Assembly: GCA_000695325.1 (NCBI GenBank)
Contig: AVPN01000243.1
Coordinates: forward strand, 1 to 24,128
DNA: 24,128 nt
Direction of reading: 5' to 3'
From: Pleurobrachia bachei
Taxonomy: Eukaryota; Ctenophora; Tentaculata; Cydippida; Pleurobrachiidae
A program made the position numbers and the translations under genes. Positions 8,520 to 21,900 of the stretch are shown piece after piece. Numbering within the stretch: position 1 is the first letter of the stretch; the number at the start of each line of letters is the position of its first letter. Under the pieces are notes generated by a model. That model had not been told where the DNA came from and made no database searches. It saw only the letters and a list, made by a program, of their open reading frames with translations.

Positions 8520-11500
8520 GTGCAATATGTAATACTTATTCATTAGCAGTAAATTGTGAGCAGCCATGCACATTAGTAGCACGATTTCATATAACCGCTA
8601 CCAGCAATGGTGCCTACTTCTTTCTAAATCCTTCCCCAAATTTCCTCTGTTATTACTCACAGGATAAGCACCCCCTCCCTCCTCTTTCAGGATCAAGAGG
8701 TGCAGACGGAAGAGGTATCAGGACGGAATGGAGGGTTCGTGGCTCTGAAGTGCGGGTTTAGCGAGGTTGAGTGGTTTAAAATGGATGCTGAGACCATGGA
8801 TCTCATTCCTGTGGAGGATCTACGGTAAGAATTACTAGAGAGTGATCAGTTAGTGTGATGGATTCAGTGTCTGATTTGGTAAGAAAATGTGATGGAGTCC
8901 TGGTGTCTGATTTGGTAAGACAATGTGATATTGGAGACAGTGTCTGATTTGGTAAGAAAATGTGATCGAGTCAGTGTCTGATAATTTGGTAAGAATGTTT
9001 TTGCTAATTTCCTTTTTGACCCCATACAGATCAAAATCAAATAAAGCCAGGTAGGTATCTCATAATTCCAGGGTAGCCGAGATTCGGACCCGGGACCTTC
9101 TGCATGAAAGTGTGTAATACAGTCGGACCCCGATTTACCGGGCCCCGATTTACCGGAACCCCGATTTATCGGGAGGATAATCTTCCCCCGAAATAGTAAA
9201 TTAATAGTATTTGACCCCGATATACCGGGCACCCCGATTTACCGGGCAAAACCCTAGGGCAAAACCCTTTCCCCCGAGCATCCCGGTAAATCGGGGTCCA
9301 ACTGTACCACTATAATTAATAACACCACCAAGCCCAGATCCCTGGAGCCTAATAAACTACATACAAGATCTTGGTATCTAATAATAATCCCATTCCTCTT
9401 TCTGCACAGGCGTAGGACGGTTGTGCTGACGGACGGTACCATGTACCTGAGTAGGTTAAAAGATACTGATAGGGGTGTGTATGTGTGTAGGAAGTACGAC
9501 AATACACTGAAGGAGGTCACTCTTGTAATGGCAGGTAACATAACTAACATAATTAACTTAATTAACGTGATTATCATGATTATCATATTTAACGTGATTA
9601 TCATGATTATCATATTCTTATATTTTCATACATTCTCATATTGTTATGTTATCAAAAACCCAAATCCGAATCACACTAACACATCTCTTACAAACCCGTA
9701 TTTCTCCTTGCAGCACTGCCTCAGCTGGTAGTTGGACCCAGTGATGTGACTACTTCCCCGGGAGCTTTAGTTCACTTTGCTTGTGAGGGAAGCGGCGATC
9801 CAGAGCCCACAGTTGAATGGAGAATAGGTTAGAGGCACGTGGGTTGTTCTCGAAAACTCGATTTCATTTTTCCATAAACATATTCTTAGGCCGCCGTATT
9901 TTGGTTTTTCGTCTTTCAATAACTCCATAGCGAGGATAGCTATGTCCCCTTCCTCCTCAAAACAAGATGCCACTTTGAGAGAGCCAGATTTACCGAAACT
10001 ACCAAATTCAGGTAGAAGTTCACTCCGAAGGGTACCAGTAATTCCAGACGGTCTCACCGACGAGGAAGTTTTAAACTATAGCGGAGATAGATTCCTACAA
10101 ACCGAGAAGGGCCATCTGTACATACGGGATGTACGTAAGATTCTTACGATAAACAATCTAAAAGTTTCTTATGATAAGAATTTTTTTAGAATTTTCAACC
10201 TTCTAATCGTAAACCCATCCTCTCCGTGTATGAAACTCTGACCCTCTCTCCTCAACAGGTGACACCCCAGTACTCTGCACAGTACATCTGTGTGCTAACA
10301 AACAGTGGTGGATCAACCTACGGAACCGCAAAGTTACTAGTGGTAGACCCACCGGTCATTACCACCCGGCCCGCTGACATGCAGAGTCTTGATAGTGATG
10401 TGATCGGGTTTGCTTGTCGTGCCACTGGCAACCCTCGACCTGTCCTGTCCTGGCATATTGAAACGTTCGATGGGCTGGTTATTGAAGATCCTAAACGAGA
10501 TACAAGCGGGAGGTAATCATGCGATCATATTCTATTCTGATTCTAAAACATTTCCCTCCAATCAGCCCGTACAGGATCATACAATATCCATCTTCCCCTA
10601 ACCATGTTCTTCCCCCAGGTATGAAGTTGACAGCTACAAGTCACTGCGTGTCCGATACCCAGTACCTAGTGACAGTGGCCGTTATACCTGTGTTGCTACT
10701 AACCGGGGCGGTTCTGTCAACGCAACCGCCATCCTTCAAGTCCTCAGTAGGTGGATGGGGGGTGGTAGTTGTGGTTAGGCAGGTGGATATTGTTTTCCAT
10801 CCCAATGAAGCTTTCTAATTTTCTAATATATACACATCAAGTTTCATGAGGAGACACCAATCATCACACATTAAAAAGAAATGTACTACGTTCCTAGTGC
10901 CCATTTACCATCTCTTTGTTTCTCAGTTACGCCCCAGTTCCGACACCCACCAAAGGATGCTTGGGTCCCCGTTGGATCCTCCGCCATCTTCACTTGCACT
11001 GTCTACGGGAGTCCTCTACCCGTCATTGAGTGGCTCAAGGTAGGTTTAAACTGTTCTCGCATAGAAATTTACCCGGTAAGGTCGTGGCACATAGAGCTGC
11101 TCCCTATCTCAACAAGGTTCCCCGCTCGGTTTCAGTGCAAGAGTTGTGCATAAGATGCATAACTTTATAATTCCCCTCCCCTGAATTATATATCCATCGA
11201 ATATGGGGGTATTATTTCGGTTATATTCATATTCGGTCGAAATTCCCTTACATGAATTATCCAAAGTCTCTAATTTTCCCTTCTTCTACACTCTATGGAC
11301 CCTTCAAAATCCTTCCTGATTCGACGGAAATGACTCCAAGAAATAAACACCTCAACAATTTATAAATTGGCCGAATACAATTTAAGCGAACGAAAGGGTT
11401 TTTCAAAGGCCAAACCGAAATGTTCAGGGGTTGTGTCAGTATTATAGGCATTCTTAGACCAAAATTCAAAAAGTATAAAAGAAATCAGCTTATATTATCA

Positions 11501-12916
11501 AATCAGCAGTCAAACTACATCAAATATTTAAGAAGAAACAAAAATCGACACCAAACTTAACAAAAATTAAAGATACAGTCTCAGTCAGCAATAGATGTCT
11601 CAAAGATCTGTAAAACATAACAACCGTCTCATTATTGTTCCCTCTTCTCCTTCTTTTGAGCCTGGAATCTCTTCCTGGACGTTTCATTATTTCAGCTGAA
11701 TGGTTTGCATTACAGTACACTGCAACCTTTCTTCTTCTTCTTCTTTGTTTTCTGATGCGAAAAAGCAGCTCTTACGGCCTCGTCAAAGACACATTTCAAT
11801 CCTGAACGGAAAATATGAGTTGGTCCTGAACGGAAAATATGAGTACAGCCTGATTTTGTTGAAGTTGTCACGCCTGTGTGTGGATTTGTTTTTCGTGCCT
11901 ATCACATGTTAATGTGTTGTGTGCACGTAATAGTTTAAGAGACAAATTGAAAGTGCAAGTACCTTCTTGAGTGAGTGCAGAACATTCTACATAACACTGC
12001 GATCCAATGTCATTTGACAGTGATGCCGCATCTTCTCCAGTAATTTCCTCCACCCCATTCATCTTATATCCCCTCAAATCAGACTTTGTTCCTACCAGTA
12101 TCATTGGGGTTCCCGGTGCATGGTGAGTAATCTGAAAACCAACAATTAGTTGAGTGCATGGCCACATGACGCGTTTGCGATTTGCGTACGCTAACACAGA
12201 AAGACACGGTGTGCAAAACTCAATTTATGTCTACTCTCTCATCTCTGATATTGCTCTCAATACGTACCTCAGGGATCCACATTGCCTTGATATTTTCAAA
12301 TGACGGTCTGCTTATGATAGAAAAGCAGAGGAGGAAGATATCGGTTTGAGGGTAGGACAGTGGTCGGAGTCTATCATAATCCTCTTGACCACACGTATCC
12401 CAGAGACCTAGACAAACTGGTCTTCCATCAACCTGCCAAGTAGAAGATAGGATCAATAATTAGGGATGGATTACGAAATGATTCCATGAACATTTTGGGT
12501 TTGTCTCAGAAATTTGTAGCCAGAAATTGGAATCATTACTGTAACATTATTGTTACATACATAGGATAGTTACCATAATATTGGCAGCGTAGTTATCGTA
12601 GACAGTCGGGATATATTCGCCAGGGAAAGCGTTTGTAGTGTATGATATGAGGAGACATGTCTTCCCCACCCCACCATCACCAACACAAACTAACTTTATA
12701 TTTTCCATATTCACTGAACTACGATTGAACAACGATTGCACTACGATTGAAGTTGATATGAAATGTAAATAAATGTGTGAGCCAGTACATCATCATCTGT
12801 CAAGGATAACAATAAGATCACAAGGCCAAGGCGGGCAATACACAAACGCCAAGTAAACATCTCAAGACTGTCTTTCTCTCTATGTCTCTCTCTCTCTCTC
12901 TCGCTATCTTTCTCTT

Positions 12917-12995
<79 letters not shown>

Positions 12996-15900
12996 TAGTC
13001 ACTTGTAGGTATTACTCTCTGAAAAAAAGAAAAAAAGAAGTTTTTGATTAACACTAAAATACGTCAGACCCCAATTAACCGGAACCCCGATCCACCGAAA
13101 CCCCAATCTACCGGAGCTCCGATTTACCCCTATTCACTATATCCTCCACCCCATCTCAGGATAACGCTAGGCTTCCATTCTCGAACACCTACCAAATCCA
13201 ACATGTTGCCAGGCTCAGTGAAGTGCAAGAGAAACTCGTCTTTAGACAGGTAGGTTGCATTAATAAAATCTAATGTTTGAATTTGTAGTGTGGTATAAAT
13301 CCAGTTCATAGTATTTAACTTTTTTAACTGCTAGCTAGTATAAAAGCTTCAATAGTTTTGCCTTTAAAAACTCCTGTTATATTATATTATATTATTTTAC
13401 CTCCGGGCGTCAAAGTAGTATTGCTTCCGGGTGACTCATTAACAAAACCAAACATCTGCAGGTGTTCTTTGAAGATACAGGTTTCTACGAGTGTAGAGCG
13501 ACTAATCCCGCTGGAACAAGTCGATATGAGTTCTCCATGGCCGTTACAGGTAAAAGGAATGGCCTATAACCAACAGTTGGGTTTATCAATTTACTTGACT
13601 CTACAGTCCACTACCAGATCTGCCTATCTGGCGGACATCGTTCTAATACACAAGCGTGCAGCAATGCCAGGCAGCCCCTTATCTTATACCTAGACACCTA
13701 AAGACCCTCCCAACACCTTTCAGAGGCCATGCCGTTTCCCGGAGACCGGTTTGTCCAAGACGCCCTGGACTACGCCCACCAGTTTGTGCAGAGTGCGGTC
13801 CAAGAGACCCAGATAGTGCTCCAATCACAGTTCCAAAACCCAAACTTCCAGCCAACGCCCCAGGACCTCTTTCATATGGTCCGACAACCAACCAGACAGA
13901 CCCTATACATGGCAATGGTAAGGTCCAACACTATTCAATTCAATGAGTAATATGTATGTGGTATTTGGAATTAGGAGGAGAATATTCAGAATAAACTAAA
14001 TAAACACCACGAATTAAAATTCAGCAAGTTGTTTGAGTTGGTTATGTTGACCGTTTTATCTCTTTCAGTCAGCCGAGGTGTTTGAGCACGCTCTAGACTA
14101 CATTCACCAGCAAATTGAGAGGATGAATAGAACTTCCTTGGAACGTAACCAGCAACCCTTGGGATCCCTTCTCAGCCCTGAGGCCCTGGACCATCTGGAG
14201 GATTTGTCAGGGTGTAAAGCCCGGGTTAAAATGCCTAAATGCCAAATGAGGTAAGAAAGTTATCATTGGCAGTAGTTTCACACTTGGCAGCTCCATTCTC
14301 CGTACCCAACGTTATGTCAATATAAACGAGCCTAATCCCCCTAATCCTTATCGATAAAACAGAGCGGCAATGTAAAACAACCAACTGTTACTATTCCATT
14401 ACCTAGGTGCCAGTTGATGTCTTTCCGGTCACACGATGGAACTTGCAACAACGTGAGAAAACCTCTCTGGGGATCTGCCCTTCACAGTCTAAACCGGTTC
14501 CTACCTGCTCTCTACGAGAACAAGTGAGTAGCTCATGTCACCATATTCAGTAGATTGGATCTAGCTCGGTTGTATGATACCTCTCTCCGTACCTTGACTC
14601 CTAGTCCTCCACCACCAATACACTTTCTCTTCTACATGCTCTGTTCATCAGTCACCCGCTATAACACTCCTCAGTCCTCACCTATCCCAGGTTTAACACC
14701 CCCTCACCAACTAAACTACCCCTCAGTCCTCACCTATCCTGCAGGTACAACACACCCCTCACCTACTAAAACACCCCTTTCCCAGGTACAACACACCTCG
14801 AGGATGGTCCCATAACCTCCCCTCAGCCCGGTCTGTCTCCCAGAGACTCCTTAAAACCCACACCACCGAGGACCACTCTCAGTTTAGTGTGCTCATGATG
14901 CACTTTGGGCAGTTCCTAGATCACGATATTGCACAGACTGTGACCGGACCCAGTGAGACGACCTTCGCTCCCTTCCTACGGGTAATTATAGTTGATAGCT
15001 TCATAGCTAATATTGGATTGATTTCCGCCAAACTTCGCATCATTTGAGGATAACGTCCTATATCAATATATCGTATACTAATCTGAACTATATCATGTGC
15101 AATCACACAAACTACTCCCACAACAGGTGCGATGTGAGCAGACCTGTTCAAACAACATGCCGTGTTTCCCCATTGCTATTGCTACAAATGATACCAGGAT
15201 AGACTCCCAGTGTATGCCCTTTGTACGCTCTGCTGCCACCTGTGGTGAGTACAATTATTGTACCTTATCTGACGTCCTGGAGAGGTTCTTGAGAGAGGTT
15301 TTGGAGAGAGGATTTGAAGAAGTTTTGGAGTGGTTCTGGAGGGGTCTTGAGGAAGAGAGCGGGCTCTAAAACTAACATCTGCATTTGTAGGAACGGGAGA
15401 TACGAGTGTGTTCGGTAAGGAAACAAAGGTCCGAGAACAGCTGAACCAGATCACATCATTCCTGGATGCTAGCAATGTGTACGGTAGTGCTGATGAAGAA
15501 ATGGAGACCCTGAGAGATAGGTAATTATAGTTGTTAGATTCCCCCTGTAGTTTCAGGGATTAGACACTGAAACCTGAGGTTTCTGGGTTAAATTGCCGTG
15601 ACCTGTACTCGAATTACCCATTACTCTGATTCCTTGTAGGACCGCCAACAAGGGACAACTGAGAGTGGGCGAGGAATACAAACCTGGCAAACACCTACTC
15701 CCCATTGAGGATAATCTGATCCCTGAGGAGTTGGAGAGTGAGAGACGGTGTATAGGACGGGCTGCTACCGTCTTCCTCGATTGTTTTATAGCTGGTGATC
15801 ATCGAGCTACAGAACAACCTGGTCTCACAACCCTTCACACAGTTAGTTCAGGGGTGGGATGAGGGGGGTGGGGGTAGACTCAGTCAGGGGTCAGGGCCCT

Positions 15901-18900
15901 GTACTAAATACCACTATTATAATATAACAGAACGGAGTCGGAGCAATAACATCAGTACAACTCTTTAATTATTCCGTCGCACAGGTGTTTATGAGGTTGC
16001 ACAACGACATTGCCTACCGACTATCTGAGATCAACCCCCAGTGGAATGATGACAGGTTGTACGAGGAGGCAAGGAAGATAGTTGGTGCTATAATGCAACA
16101 TGTCACCTACAAGGAATACCTCCCCAAGGTACTGTGAGATACTTTCTGTTATCAGCTGATCCCCTGCTGCTGTGATAATACTCTCTCAAGGAGTACAATG
16201 TGTGACGAAGAAGTTACTTAATTTGGTCGAAGTTTCCTAGCCTACACCTTTCGCTACTAAACACCTGCGGCCTAACTAAACATTAACATTGCAGGTGTTG
16301 GGTATGGAAGGTATGGAGATGATAGGTGAATACACAGGTTACAATCCCGATACAGACCCGACTCTACTGAACGAGTTCGCTACTGCGGCATTCCGTTTCG
16401 GACACACCCTCATCCCTCCTACTTTATTTAGACGGGGTATGTTTAGAGTTTAGACGGGGTATGATACACCATGATCTGTATTCTTTTTCTCTCTCTCTAT
16501 CTGCATTATTTATTTTCGACTATTATATCGGTCTCGTTAATTCAGCCCCCCCCTTTTCAGCTGAAAACTACCAAGAGTTCTCTCTGGGAGATATGCCCCT
16601 TCACAACTCTTTCTTCACCCCCTACAGGATCACAGATGAAGGTATTATAAACATGTGTGTTTTTTGGAAGTTAGTTTTTACTGTTTCAATGATGAGATCT
16701 GTTCAGGATTTTACTGTTTCAATGTTATCCATTTGAATGAAGGTGGAGTTGTATTCAAATTATCAATCCTGCACTCCCCCGGTATCAGGTGGTATTGACC
16801 CGATTTTGAGGGGAATGATTGTTCAGAACCTAAAACTACCAGATGGAAAAGTGACTGATGCTGTCACTGAACGACTTTTCCACATTGTAGCCCAGGTAAC
16901 TGCTCCTTCATCAAAATTTACAGTGCTCCTTCATCAATATGTACAATTATAGTACTGTAGTTCTTATTCAGACTTTATTTCATCGACTCCCACAGCTCAG
17001 ATTTATACTCGATGAAAGATTTCCATTAAGGACCTATCGTCCACACCCTATCACTAATACATATCATTTTGTGTGATATAGTGCCTTACTAAGTCTTCTA
17101 GCATGACTTAATCTCACCCATAAATCTCCTGACACAATACAAATAACAAAGGGCTAGCTGTCCTCTTAACTCATACTCAAATCCACTAAACCAGCACACC
17201 TTACAAAAGTACACAGAAAACCTTGATTCCTAACCTCTCTAGGTCTCACTTGACTTGGCGGCAATCAACATCCAGAGGGGAAGGGACCATGCCATAGCCA
17301 CATACAATGACATGAGACAGGAGTGTGGTATGAGACGGGCCCTCAACTTCCATGACCTACAGGTATTATACAAGAGAGAGGATGATATTTTGAGATCATT
17401 TTGTGATTACTTTTCATATCGAGTAATCAGTAATGTCAGCTGTCACTCAGTCACTGATGAGTCAACTTCGCTGACGAGTGACGAAACAATACAATCATCT
17501 GCCCCTCTCTCCCAGCTAACTTGTTTTCAACCCATCCACCTCCCATTCAGAATGAGATAAGGAACGCAACGACCCGCCAGATACTGAGTGAGCTATATGA
17601 CTCTGTGGATGACATTGATCTCTGGGTTGGTGGACTAGAGGAAGACGTGGTGGACGGTGCCCTCGTTGGACCTACCTTCAGGTAATTTAGTCCATACATT
17701 TTTACACTGATTCTTCATGCATCAATCAAGTCCTGATAACATGTGAAATAAATAAGTTTAGACGATTAGCTTATCTTTCGTTTCGGTCAAAACAATAATC
17801 CGATTAAACTACATAATATTATGTAAGGGTCTTCGGTAAGCATTTACATCGCGTCATACAGGTGTATCATTGCTGAGCAGTTCAAGAGGACAAGGGACGG
17901 TGACAGGTTCTGGTTTGAGGCTGACAACCACTTTACACCTGACCAACTGAAACAAATCAAGAAGGTCACACTGGCAAAGGTTTTCTGTGATACAGCAGAT
18001 AATATAATTTGGTCGAAGTTTCCTAGCCTACACCTTTCGCTACTAAACACCTGCCTAACTAAACATTAACATTGCAGGTGTTGGGTATGGAAGGTATGGA
18101 AATGATAGGTGAATACACGGGTTACAACCCCGATACAGACCCGACTCTACTGAACGAGTTCGCTACTGCGGCATTCCGTTTCGGACACACCCTCATCCCT
18201 CCTACTTTATTTAGACGGGGTATGTTTAGAGTTTAGACGGGGTATGATACACCATGATCTGTATTCTTTTTCTCTCTCTCTATCTGCATTATTTATTTTC
18301 GACTATTATATCGGTCTCGTTAATTCAGCCCCCCCCTTTTCAGCTGAAAACTACCAAGAGTTCTCTCTGGGAGATATGCCCCTTCACAACTCTTTCTTCA
18401 CCCCCTACAGGATCACAGATGAAGGTATTATAAACATGTGTGTTTTTTGGAAGTTAGTTTTTACTGTTTCAATGATGAGATCTGTTCAGGATTTTACTGT
18501 TTCAATGTTATCCATTTGAATGAAGGTGGAGTTGTATTCAAATTATCAATCCTGCACTCCCCCGGTATCAGGTGGTATTGACCCGATTTTGAGGGGAATG
18601 ATTGTTCAGAACCTAAAACTACCAGATGGAAAAGTGACTGATGCTGTCACTGAACGACTTTTCCACATTGTAGCCCAGGTAACTGCTCCTTCATCAAAAT
18701 TTACAGTGCTCCTTCATCAATATGTACAATTATAGTACTGTAGTTCTTATTCAGACTTTATTTCATCGACTCCCACAGCTCAGATTTATACTCGATGAAA
18801 GATTTCCATTAAGGACCTATCGTCCACACCCTATCACTAATACATATCATTTTGTGTGATATAGTGCCTTACTAAGTCTTCTAGCATGACTTAATCTCAC

Positions 18901-21900
18901 CCATAAATCTCCTGACACAATACAAATAACAAAGGGCTAGCTGTCCTCTTAACTCATACTCAAATCCACTAAACCAGCACACCTTACAAAAGTACACAGA
19001 AAACCTTGATTCCTAACCTCTCTAGGTCTCACTTGACTTGGCGGCAATCAACATCCAGAGGGGAAGGGACCATGCCATAGCCACATACAATGACATGAGA
19101 CAGGAGTGTGGTATGAGACGGGCCCTCAACTTCCATGACCTACAGGTATTATACAAGAGAGAGGATGATATTTTGAAATCATTTTGTGATTACTTTTCAT
19201 ATCGAGTGATCAGTAATGTCAGCTGTCACTCAGTCACTGATGAGTCAACTTCGCTGACGAGTGACGAAACAATACAATCATCTACCCCCTCTCTCCCAGC
19301 TAACTTGTTTTCAACCCATCCACCTCCCATTCAGAACGAGATAAGGAACGCAACGACCCGCCAGATATTGAGTGAGCTATATGACTCTGTGGATGACATT
19401 GATCTCTGGGTTGGTGGACTTGAGGAGGACGTTGTGGATGGGGCCCTCGTTGGACCTACCTTCAGGTAATTTAGTCCATACATTTGTACACTGATTCTTC
19501 ATGCATCAATCAAGTCCTGATAACATGTGAAATAAATAAGTTTAGACGATTAGCTTATCTTTCGTTTCGGTCAAAACAATAATCCGATTAAACTACATAA
19601 TATTATGTAAGGTTCTTCGGTAAGCATTTACATCGCGTCTTGTGGTGTATACTTAACAAGCCCTGCTCATACAGGTGTATCATTGCTGAGCAGTTCAAGA
19701 GGACAAGGGACGGTGACAGGTTCTGGTTTGAGGCTGACAACCACTTTACACCTGACCAACTGAAACAAATCAAGAAGGTCACACTGGCAAAGGTTTTCTG
19801 TGATACAGCAGATAATATCACGGTACGTTTGAAGATACCAGGTGGTAAGACATCAGCTACTTGGAGCTGTAAAAATAGTCGACTAATTGCAGTTCTATTG
19901 CATGTTCGGAGCACTGCAGCAGCTCTCAGGAGTCAGGGGGCACGACTCTTGACAGTCTTGAATACAAGAAAATAATACCCCCTCCGTTTTACAGAGAGTT
20001 CCAGAGGATGTGTTCCTGCACGATTCAGATGCCCACCGTTACACCAGCTGTGAGGACCTTCCAATGCTTGATCTGAATGTATTCATGGACTGCGGAGGTT
20101 AGTGTGTTGTTGGTAATGATATTGGGTATATTGGTTGGACTGGGTGTCGACTTGTCGAGTCATGCTCCAGTGGTCCCTATTCACTGAACAGAGAACATTG
20201 TTCAGGGCTCACAGCCACAGAATCTGTTAGAATCTAATGTTTAGCGCGTAAATTTTTTATTTCATCACTTCCGCACATAACACATAACATGTCACCACAA
20301 ACTTACTTTTGAACAAAAACTGACTGACAAACTGACTGACAATTCTAGAGGTAAGCTAGTGCAAACTGTGTAACATATTTTAATTGGGTACAAATATCTT
20401 TGTGTTCAAAGAGCAGCTTCAACAAATCTAACAACATCTCGCTGCAGGACCGGACTACCTGCGCTACCAGAGCGTCCTGTTTGAGCACACTGCCGCTACG
20501 GGAACCCTAACAGGATCCACCGCTACCCCACCTCCCCCATCTACAGCAGGTGATGGTGGTGGGGTTACAACCCCTGCTGCTGAAGCTGCACAGACCACCC
20601 CTGCTGCTAATCAGACCACCCCTGCTGCTGGGGGTGATGGTGAGGATTTGATGACGACTGAAGGAATGGAGAACAAAATGGAAGGTGAGAGGCTTCAGTA
20701 AGACGTTTCAAGTTTCAACCCAATAAAATTAAGCGTATGTCACTGATCACTAATCACTAATCACTAAATCTATTTGCAGGTAAGATGGACGTTATGACGC
20801 TACCAGCTGACACAATGATGGAAGAAGACAAACCCATGCAGGAGGATATCAATGATCTCTTGTCTCAGTTGGAGTCCATGAATGCCCAGTTGAGAACTCT
20901 CGATAGTAACATCCAGTTCGTTAAATCAAAGGTACATTGACAAGTTAACTGACCATCTGAGCTAGATTAATTAAGTTTTTGTCAAAATGAACCGGAAAGA
21001 TCGAGAGATCGAGAAAATGCGCCTGTAACACAATATGGTCCCTCCTAGGTGATGCAATTTGAAAACAGGATGGTAGTCGAGGGAGGATGTGAACACGAGG
21101 GTAAGGTGTACGGCCAGGGCCAGGAATGGAGCGCTGGAAATTGTACCAAGTGTTTCTGTCAGGTGAATATCTAAACTTTTTTACACCTCCTGCACTACTG
21201 GAATCCCCCAAACTACTATAGCTAGTAGTACTAATCATTTTAGGGCCATTCCCTAGCTCGTCTTTACAAGAAGCTGGCAAACCTAAATCCTGAGTTCTAA
21301 CTTCTAGAATTGCGTTTAGCTATGCTATGGATTATTAACCTCTCTCTCCCCAAAGGCTGGTCTTGTCGATTGCAGTCCCGATCCTTCCTGTGTCCGACTT
21401 GAGTGAGCTATATGACTCTGTGGATGACATTGATCTCTGGGTTGGTGGACTAGAGGAAGACGTGGTGGACGGTGCCCTCGTTGGACCTACCTTCAGGTAA
21501 TTTAGTCCATACATTTTTACACTGATTCTTCATGCATCAATCAAGTCCTGATAACATGTGAAATAAATAAGTTTAGACGATTAGCTTATCTTTCGTTTCG
21601 GTCAAAACAATAATCCGATTAAACTACATAATATTATGTAAGGTTCTTCGGTAAGCATTTACATCGCGTCATACAGGTGTATCATTGCTGAGCAGTTCAA
21701 GAGGACAAGGGACGGTGACAGGTTCTGGTTTGAGGCTGACAACCACTTTACACCTGACCAACTGAAACAAATCAAGAAGGTCACACTGGCAAAGGTTTTC
21801 TGTGATACAGCAGATAATATCACGGTACGTTTGAAGAAAGCAGGCGGTAAGATATTAGCTACTCTGAGCTGTACAAACAGTTCTATTTCTATTTGTTCGG

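Noticed and set aside
12709-12741. Longer Rac N-terminus starting upstream of MENIK
   Set aside because: The upstream extension opens at GTG, not ATG, and MENIK aligns directly with the Rac start MQAIK.
12870-12992. CRISPR-like or functional repeat array
   Set aside because: It is a simple CT microsatellite. No repeat-spacer structure exists anywhere in the window, and the DNA is eukaryotic.
13679-13915. Minus-strand 78-codon frame over exon 11
   Set aside because: GC-rich shadow of a well-supported peroxidasin exon on the plus strand.
16461-16736. 91-codon plus-strand frame spanning intron 19 and exon 20 (repeated at 18244)
   Set aside because: Exon 20 lies in the frame, but the flanks are intronic with a clear acceptor at 16560 and donor at 16642.
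20945-21280. 111-codon minus-strand frame over exon 28B, repeated at 22849-23184
   Set aside because: Antisense shadow of the VWC exon and its introns; identical in B and C because the region is duplicated. No domain.
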